Part shown: piece after piece, positions 49,246-60,589 of the stretch
How positions within the stretch are numbered: position 1 is the first letter of the stretch
How the letters are laid out: every line of letters starts with the position of its first letter
Origin: Gerris lacustris
Lineage: Eukaryota > Arthropoda > Insecta > Hemiptera > Gerridae
Direction: 5' to 3'
DNA length: 64,000 nucleotides
Assembly: GCA_951217055.1 (NCBI GenBank)
Contig: OX578278.1
Coordinates: 43,785,574-43,849,573, forward strand
The notes under the pieces: generated by a model
Seen by the model: only the letters and a program-made list of their open reading frames with translations
Database searches by the model: none
Told to the model about the DNA's origin: nothing
Translations under genes and position numbers: made by a program

Positions 49246-49719
49246 ACCTTCTTATATGAAAATGTTAGCTATAATTCAAGTAATTTTTACCCAGTTTTAA
49301 TGTAATTCAATATTATCCAAAAAAAGATAAATATATAGGGGAAATCGCGTATGTTTCTCTTTGAGTAAATATTCATTACCTATACCATATTTCTATTCCT
49401 ATTTTATTCCAGATGGCGTACTTGAACTCCGTGTCTATGTATTTTGCATGATCAAACAACACAGAATAGTTGCTCACTAACGCAATATAGATTTTCGTCA
49501 TTCATGTCTTTAACAAAACAATACCAAAAACTATACTTTTTTTTTTTTTTGTTTCTTTTTTTTATTTACTAATTTTTATTTAAACACGTGCCGGGTCAGT
49601 GTAAACAACACCCTTAAAATTTCTAAAAGAATATTTAAAATCTCGTCGGTGGGATCACGGACCGGTCACGGCTCTGTGTCGTCACTGTCAAGTCACTGAT
49701 GTGTGTAAATCGACCTTTA

Positions 49720-49920
49720 ATGTGACTAAACAATTATTCAGATATTTCAAAATACCATCACAATATCTCTTTACACTCCCGAAATTTAAAGCACCAAGCT
49801 CATTCAAACATGAAAGCATTTTTTACAGATGCATTTAAATATTCATCAGGAAACGCTTACGCATTCGTACCTGAAAAATCAAAGTTTGCTTCTGCATGGG
49901 TTGAAGATATTTAAACGCAC
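49720..49920 (+). pseudogene. Non-LTR retrotransposon RNase H remnant, right half
   Basis: The frame around 49825-49914 reads FFTDAFKYSSGNAYAFVPEK then SKFASAWVEDI, resembling the first strand pair of a retrotransposon RNase H (consensus YTDGSK...G.G.AFV) with the first catalytic Asp. The preceding 100 bp lies outside the Harbinger right end and would encode the RT-RNase H linker. It is in the orientation and order expected for the continuation of the pseudogene at 35408-36443. Confidence 0.6.
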
Positions 49921-49954
49921 AATACATGAGTTTTCTTTTACAACATTTTTTTAG

Positions 49955-50040
49955 GAGAAAAATTGGGTTGAAAACCTCCCCAACAAATTTTTTTTTCAGA
50001 CTATAGGCGCATTTTCCGGGAAAACTGTACGTATTGGAGA
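49955..50040 (+). repeat. Fragment of the palindrome family
   Basis: GAGAAAAATTGGGTTGAAAA, then CGCATTTTCCGGGAAAACTG at 50011-50030, matches 60523-60600 and, inverted, 59797-59871. Confidence 0.75.
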
Positions 50041-50213
50041 AATTTGGACTTCAGATTCGGACTCAGCAACCTCGAAAAAGTTCAGAACATTTTCTTGGTG
50101 CCCGAAAGTTGTTAAATTTTGCAGTACAGTGGAATTAGTCATACTAGACACTGAGATTGCAACTATAGAAGTAAATTATTATTATAAAAAACAATTTTAT
50201 AGTAATAATAACT

Positions 50214-52034
50214 CCTTTTGACCTCTTTAGGTCAAAAAGCTTGGAAACAGCTGTGGTAGTGATGCAACACGCCATAAACAGGATCACTGAGTGGGCCAGC
50301 AGTACTGGACTTACTTTTTCAGCAAACAAGACCAAGTGCTTGGTGTTTTCCAAAAAGAGACTCAACCCTGTAGTTCGTCTTACTCTATCCGGCCAACAAA
50401 TTCCAACGGTAGAAAAGCTCAAATATCTAGGTCTGCAGTTCGACAAAAAATTAACTTGGCGGCCACACATAGAGGAAGTTCGCGCTAAATGTTTAAAAGA
50501 CCTAAATCTGCTCCGGATGTTGCAAAATCTAAAGTGGGGAGCGGACAGAGCTACATTGTTACACCTTTAGCCGTAGAAGAAAGTAAGTATAGAGCCGTTA
50601 TAAAAAGTAAAATAGATTACGGAAGCGTTGTTTACAGCTCGGCAAAACAGAAAGATTTGAGACGCTTGGACCCGGTACATAATACAGGCTTGCGTCTTGC
50701 TCTAGGTGCCTTCAAGACCAGCCCAGTTAACAGTATTTTGGTCGAGGCAAATGAGCCTCCTCTTGCCCTGAGACGCGACTTTTTACTTCTACGCTACGGA
50801 CTTAAAATTAAGCGCTTCCCGGACAACACTTGCTTTAAATTATTTCAAGACCCAAAATTTACAAATAAATATACACAAAAACCCACATTTCTACGACCGC
50901 CAGGTCATAGATTCAAAACTCTTGTAGATGAATTAAACCTTTCTTCAGAATATGGCAAAATTAACAAATACAGTGTCCCTCCCATTGCTCCTTGGGGTAT
51001 AGAACGCCCTGTAACACGATGCTTGACAAGACAAAGAAAAGACCAAGCCCATCTGCAACAACTCCACCAAGACCACCTAAAGGACAAGAATGACCACCGG
51101 ACGAACTCACATCTTTACACTGACGGCTCCAAGACCCGCGAAGGGACCAGTTGTGCCTATGTCTCATCATCAGAACAAGGAATGTTCTCCTGCTCGAAGT
51201 GGAGTTCGATCCTCACAATAGAGCTGGAGGCCATCCTACATGCTCTGAATTCAGCCATAAACCAAGGACTAGACGCTGCCACAATTTATACGGACTCAAA
51301 ATCAGCTATAGCGGCTTTAGATAAAATGTATATACAAAATTTAACAGTTTTCAAAATCAGAAATTTGATAGCAAGGACAAAATTAAAGGTACGATATTGT
51401 TGGGTACCTAGCCATGTAGGAATTTCCGGAAATGAGACTGCTGACTTACTAGCGAGACAAGCAATAACTGACGGACTGAGTACTGAGACAGAGGTTATAC
51501 CTAGAGACTTTGACTCTTATATCAGGACAAAAATAAAAGAGAAATGGCAACAGACTTGGACAGACACCACTAACAACAAACTACGACGCATAAAACCTTT
51601 GCTAGGTGACTGGACTTCCTCATATAGGAAAAACAGACAGGAAGAGTCAATACTTTGCAGATTGAGAATAGGACATACACGACTTACTCACAGTTATTTG
51701 TTTACTAGAGACAAAGAAAGACCAAGATGTAGACTATGTGACGATACTTTGTCTGTAGCTCATATACTGACTGATTGCCAACAACTTGACCAACTTAGAA
51801 TTATACACGACATATCAGACAACTTAGCAGACATTTTAGCAAACAACTTGACTCACGTAACTAAACTGATGCATTACTTACAGGACGCTAATTACTATAC
51901 TGATATCTGAATTTAATTGTTATTTATTGGTTATTATTTATACACATTGTTTAACTACTGTTTAATTTAAATCTTGCATAGGCGCATATAACCTTGTTGT
52001 TCAGTGCCTAAAATAAAATAAACTAAAAAGAACT
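50214..52034 (+). mobile_element. 5'-truncated non-LTR retrotransposon with RNase H
   Basis: Begins inside the RT domain, just after the catalytic Y-x-D-D position (FDLFRSKSLETAVVVMQHAI), and runs to a 3' end near 52034. The end carries the A-rich tail AAATAAAATAAACTAAAAAG. The 5' truncation is typical of target-primed insertion. Target duplications could not be defined. The domain order (RT end, RNase H, Cys-rich C-terminus) suggests the Jockey/I group, and it is related to, but not the same copy as, the split remnant at 35408. Confidence 0.85.
50220..51910 (+). pseudogene. RT C-terminus and intact RNase H, one frameshift
   Basis: 50220-50567 encodes the RT thumb: ITEWASSTGLTFSANKTKCL, PTVEKLKYLGLQFDKKLTWR, then NLKWGADRATLLHL. 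A 20-nt insertion at 50568-50587 puts a TAG next and shifts the frame. Without it the two sides join cleanly as LLHL/YRAVIKSKIDYG. 50588-51910 is open for about 440 codons: RT tail (SKIDYGSVVYSSAKQKDLRR, LALGAFKTSPVNSILVEANE), then RNase H with all four acidic positions readable (LYTDGSK, TIELEAI, YTDSKSA, GNETADLLA) and VPSHVGISGNE, then a Cys/His cluster (CRLCDDTLSVAHILTDC). It lacks the RT catalytic half, so it is non-functional. Confidence 0.88.
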
Positions 52035-53730
52035 AATAATGATATAGGTTTGCGCTAATGGCCAAAGCTGCTAAAGCGCACTAACCTCAACCGTGGGTAA
52101 AGGTGGCAGTAAACAATATTAGTGAAACCAAATCTTTATTGATTCTACACAGATGGGGTTTTATAAACTGCAACAAACACAATATTAAAGTGCAAATTAG
52201 TAAATACTTTTTTTAGTTTTGATCTCATTTCTTGTATTTCCCTTTTTGCATCCTTTGTTTAGTTAAATGCAAAGAGGAAATGTATTTACAAAAGGTTGTT
52301 ACTCCCTCTCTTTTTTCCTTTGCTTCAAATGAGAGTGACAAAAAGTTAAGAAGTGCTTTTGTTGTTAGTTGACTGTAAGATACGTGCAAAGTGTAAAACG
52401 CTAGGGGAAACTGTAAATTCGAAAACAGAATAGGAAATGCCATAACTCGCGCGGCCTCTACCGCTTTTCCTTCTGTAATTTACAAGATCTCTCTAGAGAA
52501 GAGTTGCTACCAAATAACAAAGGAGGGGGGAGGGAGAAAGGATTTTAAATTCAGTGCAAACATCAAGATAAGTTTCAACCTGACACGTAGCTCTTAAATA
52601 AATATGCATTCCGCAGGTATAAATAAATATATACCGAGTGGGCGAGGAAGAAAACTTGCCAAGGACGGAAATTACATGCTCCTACTGGCTTCAAAATAAT
52701 ACATTATACATGAATTTTGTAAGGATACTTCATTCTGAAAATGCTTTTGTAAAGTGTATGCTGTTGTAAATGGTAATATAGAAATATATGTACGCAACTA
52801 AAGAGTTTCTTAACAACTCAAGTATTGTTGTATAATATAATTTCCCTTAACAAATTGTTTCAACCGACATGAATTAACCACAGTTTCGAAAATACAAATT
52901 CTCATCACTTTGAAATTTAGGTTATTCACCTACATATAAAGGAAAGGTGATTGAACAACGAAAAACCCGTCACATTGAAATTTACTTAGAAACGAGTTTT
53001 ACATTTCTTAATCATCAAATTTCTCCAAATTTAAATTATTATAAAGTAATTTTACGGCTAGCAATAAAAGATAAACCAGTATTATGTGACTACTTTAATA
53101 ACTAGTAGTTCTGTGAACAGTAGACCTCGCGACGTCCAAAAATGAAAAGTCCTTTATATTAGTCGCTTGTAATGACTTCAAGGATAATTCCTGCCAAATT
53201 CGAACAAGCATTTCTTCAAACTTTGGAAAAATTATTTTTAATTCGATGAAATCAAATTTCAATGAACTAATTGATTAGTAGTTAACTAATGACTGATTAT
53301 TGTATTGTAGCCAGTATTAAATAATTTGTGAAAGTTTCGGCTTCCTAAATAGTCGGAGAGTTGGTCACATTTAGTTGACAAGATTAGGAGACAGATTAAC
53401 CAACAAAATTATTATCTTATCAATAAATAGTTAACTAATTAATTAACTATTAACTGATTATGGTATGGTCGTCAGAAATAAATAATCTGTGCAAGTTTCA
53501 GCTTGCTAGATGCAAAAGAGCTTGCGAAAGACAAAAGAGACTTAGTAGGTAATGAACAGTAAGCAATTATAAAAGAAAACTGGTGATGTGTATTGTTAAA
53601 TATAGAAAAAATAGAAAAAAGAAAACATTTTTTTTAATTAATAAAAAAATATATATAAAAAAATAACTATACATATTTATTTTCAAGACTTGGAGGAATA
53701 TTCATGCCAAATTTCAAGATAAACAAAATA
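52035..53730. other. No gene recognised
   Basis: AT-rich. 52400-52700 is slightly richer in GC, with a purine-rich run (52521-52545). No domain-bearing open frame. Confidence 0.5.
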
Positions 53731-54304
53731 GACTGCCAATTAGTGTGGCACATAGCTTCCTCGCATCCTATCATATACTATAACAATTATTGTTATATTA
53801 CTTTATTGTATTATTGTTTATTTTGTAAAAACTATTAATAGTTTTAGCGATCTTTAACATTCATAGCGGTGTCGCTGTTGGTTTTACTAAAAATTGTATT
53901 TGAAAAAAATGTTTGTCTCATTGAATAAATGAAGTTAGATTTTTTCCCCGACCTAAAATTCCAATTTTAAATTTAAAGTTCACGTTTACGCGAGCATTGC
54001 TCGTGAACGCTTGGACGGATAACGTTGTCCAACGAACTCGTCCTGAGCATTGCTAAAATGAACATGTCTACCAAATTTCATCAAAATAGGTCGACATTTA
54101 CTCAAGTTATCGTCGCACGTTTCATAATTCGCGGACACACAGACCGACAGACAGACAGACAGACAGACAGACACGAGACCAAAAATGTTCCCTGATGTCT
54201 GAAACGGATTTCTGTCTTGGAATTTTTGAAATCGGAGGCATAAAAGTTTTTCGTTCTCAAAAGTGAAAACAATGCTTCCGTTACCTTCGGTAAGCTCGGA
54301 AGCA
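53731..54304 (+). repeat. Hairpin-ended repeat, best full-length copy
   Basis: Runs from GACTGCCAATTAGTGTGGCA (53731) to the terminal hairpin GCTTCCGTTACCTTCGGTAA then GCTCGGAAGC (54271-54300). It contains GGAATTTTTGAAATCGGAGG and a GACA microsatellite (54131-54171). Length about 574 bp; no coding capacity. The complete hairpin has a 7-bp outer stem, a 3-nt bulge, a 5-bp inner stem and a 3-nt loop. Confidence 0.8.
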
Positions 54305-55567
54305 AAATATTTTATTATTATTATTTATTTTATTTTTTTATAAAAAATGTAAAAATAAAATTCATTAAATATAAAACTCATACGTTATTTTTTATGACTT
54401 CTAAGAACATCCATGCCAAATTTGAAGAAAATTGAACAAAGCGTTTTGTCGTAAGCGCGTAACAAACATTTTCAAACGAAATATAAAACGGTCCAGTACC
54501 TGGGCAAGACCGGGGAAGAAAAAGTTAAAATATAGACCTCGCTTCGTTCGGTCAATAAAATAAAAATGCGGGATAGCGGGGTTAAAATAAAATAAAAATA
54601 CGGGATAGCGGGGTTCAAGTAAAAAAATAATGGTCACCACTCTTGCATACCTTAAAAAAGGAATCCCCCCCCCCCAAATGTCGATAAATCTAAAATTCCG
54701 ATTTTTTACTTTTGACTTATCCTGGCTATCATCATTGTTTATTAACTAGTGATACTAGTGATTTAAAACGATGTATAAAATGTCATGCTGACTAAACAGA
54801 CTTTTAGTCGTCGTGATATTGAGCGTCATCTTGAAAATATTAAGTGTGAAATTTTAATAATTAATTATTCTGTTCCCACTCTTACCTTTACAACTATGAA
54901 TAATGCCAAGCTGACTAAAACTTTTTTTTAAAGTCGTCCGCCATATATTCACCATCTATAAGATATTAATTTAATTAGTAATATAAATTTTAATAATTAC
55001 CTACTCTTACCTTTAAAACTATGTATAATATGTTATGCTCACTAAACATTCATTTTTTATTCAACCGCCATATAGGCTGCTACCTTGAAAATATTATAAC
55101 TTCACTTATCACTAAAGCTGAGATGCAGCTGTGAGCCGAATTTCGTTCAAATCGATTCATTTTTACATTTACCGTTAGACAAGCACGCAAACAAACTTTT
55201 AAAAACCAAAATCTCTAAAATGAAAAATTCACTAATAATATTTACTATTAAATATTACTAAAAATAATTATTAAGGTATATCTACTAATATTAATATATA
55301 ATAAATAATAATAAGGTGTAGTAGGTAATATTAAGGTATGATACTATTAAGCTAAATCAGCTACACAGTGGTGTGTAGGGGGATATTCTACCCTTTGACA
55401 TACAGGTTATAATTAAGACTTTTTCATAATAAAATAAACCAATATATTTCAGAAGTAAATGCAAGCCTAATAAAAATATAATATATAAAATAAAAATGAA
55501 ATTATGTTTGTATGTGAAGCTAGACTATGAGTTGAATGAAAGTGGCAGAGCGTGTCACCGTCTAAAT
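54305..55567. other. No gene recognised
   Basis: AT-rich. Near-duplicate phrases ATTAACTAGTGATACTAGTG and repeated GACTAAAC...TTT segments at 54780-55050 (three times) hint at decayed tandem duplication. C-tract at 54666-54674. Confidence 0.4.
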
Positions 55568-56691
55568 CAGGGGTTCTCAAACTTTTTCTTCCATAGACCC
55601 CCTGTAGGAATTTTATTTTTTTCATAGACCCCCTACCTAAGGAATATATATATATATATACATATAATTGTGTGTGTGTGTGTGTGCAATGGCTACCACA
55701 GACGACTCATTTTAAAACACATAGTAATAGGAAAATGAGGGGAAATTGTACAGAAGAAAGAAACTGAAATATCAATAATTATATCTATATTTTTAATGAT
55801 TAAATTTAACATTCCCAAATCAGAATTCAATTTTAAGAAAATAGTAATGTGTAATATTATTTTAGGTTAAAAAAGGTTTAAGTAAGTAATTCTAAAAAAA
55901 AATTAAGAAAAGTCCATGGAAACCATAATAATAATAAATAAAACAAATAATATTACCGTAAAAATAACTGCATATTAATGAATAACAAAACTATCAATCA
56001 TTTTTGACGATATACCTTATTCACATTATTTTTAATTATAATACAGCTTTATAGTTCAGTAAAAACACGATAAAACAAATAAAATAATATATTCTTAGCA
56101 GGGGAGCTCCCCGCGACCAATTGTGTAATGAACATGAGTGCGACCACTCGAGGGTTAACATAAGTTACTGTTCAAAAATAAAAATTGTACAGTGAATAAC
56201 ACTCAGATTACATTTAAAAACAAGCTAGTAACATGTTTTTGCCGGTTGAAGGGGTAGGTGGTATGGTGGGGGGTTTTAATTTCGGGATTAAACTCTCATA
56301 TCAAAACATTGGACATATTTTATAAGTTATCAAAACATACTTTTTCTTCTGTTGCTATGTGGGTCGTTCATACTTTTTCATTACTCATGCTCACTTCCTC
56401 CCCAAATCTAGTTTATGTTTACTTATTATTTTTATTACAATACGAATACCTTAATATTCATTTATAAATATTATTTTATTTATTATTAATAATATTATTA
56501 TGTTCATTTTATTTATTCATTTATTTTTATTTTTTATTTATACATTTATTTTTTCCTAAAGAGACATCCATAGACCCCCAATAGACCCCTTGGTGATCAT
56601 AGACCCCCCATGAAGTCCCATAGACCCCCCATGAAGTCCCATAGACCCCAGGGGGTCCACATGGACCCCTTTGAGAATAGCTGGTCTAAAT
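55560..56691. mobile_element. hAT non-autonomous element with perfect 8-bp TSD
   Basis: The element is 55568-56683. It begins CAGGGGTTCTCAAAC, the classic hAT terminus, and ends with CCCCTTTGAGAATAGCTG. The identical octamer GTCTAAAT flanks both ends (55560-55567 and 56684-56691). No transposase. Subterminal CATAGACCCCC motifs are repeated at both ends (two on the left, at least five on the right), including an exact duplicate of CCCATGAAGTCCCATAGACC on the right. Internal (TA)n/(TG)n at 55646-55686. Confidence 0.95.
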
Positions 56692-57060
56692 AGTGAAAAT
56701 AAAGTCTGGTCAGTGAAGATAAAGTTGTTGACTTCTGCAAGCGGAATTAAAATAAAGTAAAGTACCGGGGGCAAATAATGAAAAATTATGGAGCTATGTA
56801 GGAAATGTTGCCTCCATCTGAAAGACAACTCCCAGTTGTAATGTTAGTAGTCTTTAAGGGGGTTAGAACCTGGTAACGAAAATTTGATAATCTAGTTAAG
56901 TGAATCGAAGAATCCAGCAAGAAAAGGTGGAATAAAACAAAATGAAAACTTATTACACTAATCTTAAACTTAAACTTAATACACACTTACTTTAAACTTA
57001 TTATTAAATCTAAGAAATTCTGAAGGAACAGTATTTTTAAAGATATAGGTATAAATAAAT

Positions 57061-57290
57061 GTATGTTTGTGTGCATGTGGAAGAGAAACGAATGAGCGTA
57101 GAAGGGTGAAACTTTATAAAAGTAAGACCAAGAATTGGTTCGCAAGAATTATGGACAGAGACCAAAAATATCCCCTAATGTCTGAAACGGATTTCTGCCT
57201 TGGATTTTTTAATATCGTAGACATAAAAAATATTTGTTCTACTGGACGATCACATAGCTTCCGTTACCTTCGTTTAGCTCGAAAGCAATG
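57061..57290 (+). repeat. Hairpin-ended repeat, right part
   Basis: Contains GTCTGAAACGGATTTCTGCC, CTTGGATTTTTTAATATCG and a degraded terminal hairpin GCTTCCGTTACCTTCG then TTTAGCTCGAAAGC (57259-57288). Confidence 0.7.
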
Positions 57291-57299
57291 TATTTATTG

Positions 57300-58164
57300 T
57301 TCTTGAATTTCTATAATACCTATTTAAAATAAATTAAATTATATTATTAAATGAGTTTAAACTTCAAAAACACATTATAAATTAAATGTATACATTTTAG
57401 GTATCCCTCCCTTTTATCCAGTCTTGTTTTTATTGTACTAATTGCGTCATAGTAAGACTAATTACAAATCTGTTTATTAAGGTAGGCTATTCGTTATTTC
57501 ATAAAACATTGTTTAAAATAATATGTATATCATATACCAAATGATATACTATTTACATATAGTTAAAACATTAAGGAATTGATGTTAGCTAACAGATTTA
57601 TTGTCACATTTAGAGTAAAAAGGCAATATGTAAAAATAAATTCAAAACAAATTACTAAATGGAAAAATAATGAAAGCTTTTCTCTTTCTTTTAAAGAATT
57701 CAGAGTTTATTCTCGTGTCAATGTATCACTTTCCAACAATAATTCTACAGTAGTGCAGTTGTACATCCTACTTTAATGGTTCAAGAACAACGAAATAATA
57801 AATCGTTATAGATGTTAATCTTGAAATAATTTATCAAAAAAAAAAAAAGAAAAAATATTATGCATGGAAGGCAGTTAGCATCATAAACTAATTTTAATTT
57901 AAGCCAATTTACAATTTACTCGCTTATATACATTTCTCGTCGTATAAAAAAAAGAACAAGTTGGCTATTGTAACTATATTAATTCAAACTAGATCAATAT
58001 TTCAGTCGTTAGCGTCAGTAGGATGGAATACATCATATCTTACAAAAGTTAAAAAAATGTATATATATATATGTATATGTAGATTCAATATAATTGAAAA
58101 AGTAGGACAGATGGAAATGTAACTCGCTAAATTTGTAATTAGCTAAGAACGTAATTAGCTAAAT
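57300..58164. other. No gene recognised
   Basis: AT-rich, short TA and A tracts. The 65-codon open frame at 57579-57776 has no recognisable features. Confidence 0.5.
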
Positions 58165-58700
58165 GGTTTTTATAGCACCCAAGCTCACCGAAGGACAGAA
58201 GCATTGTGAAAAAATTATGAAACGAAATTTTTTATGTCTCTCAATTCAAACATTGAAAGACGTTTCAGGCAGTAGGAAACATTTTTGGTTCCATGTCTGT
58301 CCGACGTTCTTTCCAACATTTTTGCGAACCAACATATCTTAAAACTACTCGTCCGATTTTAATAAAATGTTGTCTCTTATTATTTTCAACCTTCTGATGC
58401 CCCAATTTCTTTCTCCTCTACATGCGCATAAACTTTTATATTAACATCTATATCTTTAAAAGTAATCTTACGATATTTAAGAAATTTGAATGGTTTGTCA
58501 AAAGAAACCCACAATTTGAAGCATCTGCGCAATTTAAAAATTGCTAAATAGATACTTTTATTCATCTAAAAAACAAAACAATTTTGACAGATTTAAATAG
58601 GAAAAAAAATCAATTAGACAAAATGGATCGTGAAAGCAAAACATAATTATAGTACGTGATTAGACACAAAGAAGCTATGGGCCACACTAAACGTCAGACT
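58165..58700 (-). repeat. Hairpin-ended repeat, full-length copy
   Basis: Degraded hairpin at 58175-58203 (CAAGCTCACCGAAGGACAGA), then CATTGTGA, and finally the other terminus GAAGCTATGGGCCACACTAA near 58671-58700. About 535 bp, reverse orientation to the copy at 53731. It shares ACTACTCGTCCGATTTTAAT with the piece at 6080 (ACTACTCGATCGATTTTAAT). Confidence 0.75.
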
Positions 58701-58904
58701 ATTTTTGTTGTGCGTATTTTTAAACTTTGTTGTTAGTATTATGGAAATAATATAGAAATTTCATAGAGTGGAATTCGAAATTATTTTACAAGATTTAAAA
58801 AAAACATGAGAAAACGCAAAGAGTGCCCAATTAAATTTATAAATGACAAATTATGAAATACTCTAAAATACCAAAAGAGTAGGTACTTCAAAGACTTTTT
58901 TGAA

Positions 58905-59290
58905 AAATGAGGAGACCAGCAAGGTAAAAGTAGAGGCAGAAGGCAATTAATCTTTCTTAACAGAACTAGGAAGCAGCACTATCAGAGAAGAAGAAGATGA
59001 GAAAGCAATAGACTTAACAGAGTTAAAGATTGCACTTAAAGAAATGAAAATGGGTAAAGCACCAGGCCATGACGAAATTACCCACTAAATGATTAAACAC
59101 ATGGGTGCTAATAGGCTAAAAGACTACTCTTGAGAGTAATACATCTCACGTGGGGAACAAATAAGATCCCTAAAGCTTAGAAGTTTGCTGTAATTATCCC
59201 CATTTTCAGGGAAGGTAATAACCGAGAGAGCTGTAACCACCTATAGTGTCATTTCACTGCTTATCGTCCCTGGAAAAGTCTATAGCAGGA
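58905..59290 (+). pseudogene. Non-LTR RT remnant (RTE/craniata-like N-terminal part)
   Basis: Decayed reading frames give KAIDLTELKIALKEMKMGKA then PGHDEITH, MIKHMGANRLKDYS, IISPF-type sequence, then (after shifts) ISLLIVPGKVYSRIL. This matches the order NKAPGxDEI...MIK...W..A.I.PIFK.G...NYRPISLL.VPGKV in RT N-terminal regions. Several stops. Truncated at 59290 by a different repeat. Confidence 0.7.
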
Positions 59291-59294
59291 TCTT

Positions 59295-59425
59295 AAGCCT
59301 AGTCCACAGTTGTAGACATGTTGCACAAAATGTCTATAGTCGGTCTAATAGACAGTCTATACACATGTTGCTCAACATGTCTATAGGCGTCTACTAAGAC
59401 CGTCTATTGTCTCGGTCTAGCCTTC
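59295..59425. repeat. GTCTA-rich cluster with internal palindrome
   Basis: The pentamer GTCTA occurs about seven times directly and twice inverted in about 110 bp, together with CATGTTGCTCAACATG (a perfect interrupted palindrome) and two TAGACATGTT/ACATGTCTA pairs. Likely the terminal region of an unidentified DNA transposon. The partner end was not found. Confidence 0.55.
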
Positions 59426-59885
59426 ACACCATTTGTTTTTTAGTCAAGTTATTCTGGTCTCTGGCTAAAGATTCGAGATCTAGTTTGATTTTTTACGTGA
59501 TTATTATAATCAGAATTTTTATATATTTGGATTTTCTTTTAATAAATAGTACGTAAAACTAATATTAAGTTATTAATCATTGCCATCATAATGATAAATA
59601 GATTAATATCTGTTATATGACCAGGCTGATACATTTCTTTTATAAATCTGGCCTGGACTATTAATAGTGTCGTTTATATAAACTAATGACACTGTTCTAC
59701 AAAATTTAACGAACTTTCGGGCTCCAAGAAAATTTTATCTGAAATGTATGTTTACGAGGTTGCTTAGTCAGAATCTGCAGTCAAATTTCTCCTTTACAGT
59801 TTTCACAGAAAATGCGCCTAAAGTTCTGAAAAATTGTGTTTTTGGGGGTTTACGACCCAATTTTAAGTCCAAAAAAAAATGTGTA

Positions 59886-59886
<1 letters not shown>

Positions 59887-59971
<85 letters not shown>
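59887..59971. repeat. (TA)n microsatellite inside a palindrome arm
   Basis: About 85 bp of TA dinucleotides with no counterpart in the mirror arm at about 60515-60523. Confidence 0.97.
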
Positions 59972-59974
<3 letters not shown>

Positions 59975-60167
59975 GCGTTTGAATATCTTCGAACCATGAA
60001 GAACACGAATCTAAAGTCAAAAATTATCTGCTGACCTTACTTTTTTAAGAAAATTAAAAAATAAGAAATAAAAAATAGATTTTTCCTCATATTGAGTCTT
60101 TGTATCTCTATTACATTTTCAGTTATATTAAAAATGTTATGTGACCTTTTCAGAGAATTACAATATA

Positions 60168-60336
60168 TGTGACCGAGGGAAGGGGGGTACAAGAACATTG
60201 GGGAGGGGGGATAATAATAAAATTGGGCAAAACCACAACTTGCATGTACTTTTTCGAATTAAATATGATATGCTAAAATACAATTTTTCCACCCCCCCCC
60301 CAAATGTTTCTTGTGCGCCCTCCCCCCTCGGTCACA
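60168..60336. mobile_element. Small TIR element (MITE) in the palindrome centre
   Basis: The ends TGTGACCGAGGGAAGGGGGG and the complement CCCTCCCCCCTCGGTCACA enclose a 169-bp non-coding segment. The inverted similarity extends about 30 bp, including ACAAGAACATT/AATGTTTCTTGT. Confidence 0.8.
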
Positions 60337-60589
60337 TAAATTGTCATCTAGAATAATGTAAAACCAGAAAAAGTCAAAAAACATTTGTTATATAATTGAA
60401 AAAGTAATACTAAGACTCAATATGAGGAAAAATTTGTTTATTTTTCAATCAGCAGATTTCTTTTGACTTTAGGTTAGAGTTAGTTCTTCATGGTTTGAAG
60501 ATATTCAAACGCCCTTTTAGGGCGAAAAATTGGGTCGAAAACCCTCAAAAACACAATTTTTCCGAACTTCAGGTGCATTTTCCGGGAAA

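Larger units (their letters stand above)
36447..49716 (+). mobile_element. PIF/Harbinger element, expanded by nested insertions
   Basis: Left TIR 36447-36518 (AGGCCGATTTACACACATCA...) and right TIR 49645-49716 are 72-bp inverted repeats with about five mismatches. Both are flanked by TTA (36444-36446 and 49717-49719), the Harbinger duplication. Subterminal CAGTGACGGC/CAGTGCCGTG repeats continue to about 36590. A transposase remnant lies at 48560-49245. The 13.3-kb span is inflated by a TIR element (36892-37727), a Tigger remnant (37938-38978) and the BEL/Pao element (39489-48487). Flanking RT and RNase H pieces of a single older element support this being one insertion. Confidence 0.8.

Noticed and set aside
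49955..50040. Extension of the RNase H pseudogene
   Set aside because: Sequence matches the palindrome family at 59797-60600 instead, so it is a separate repeat.
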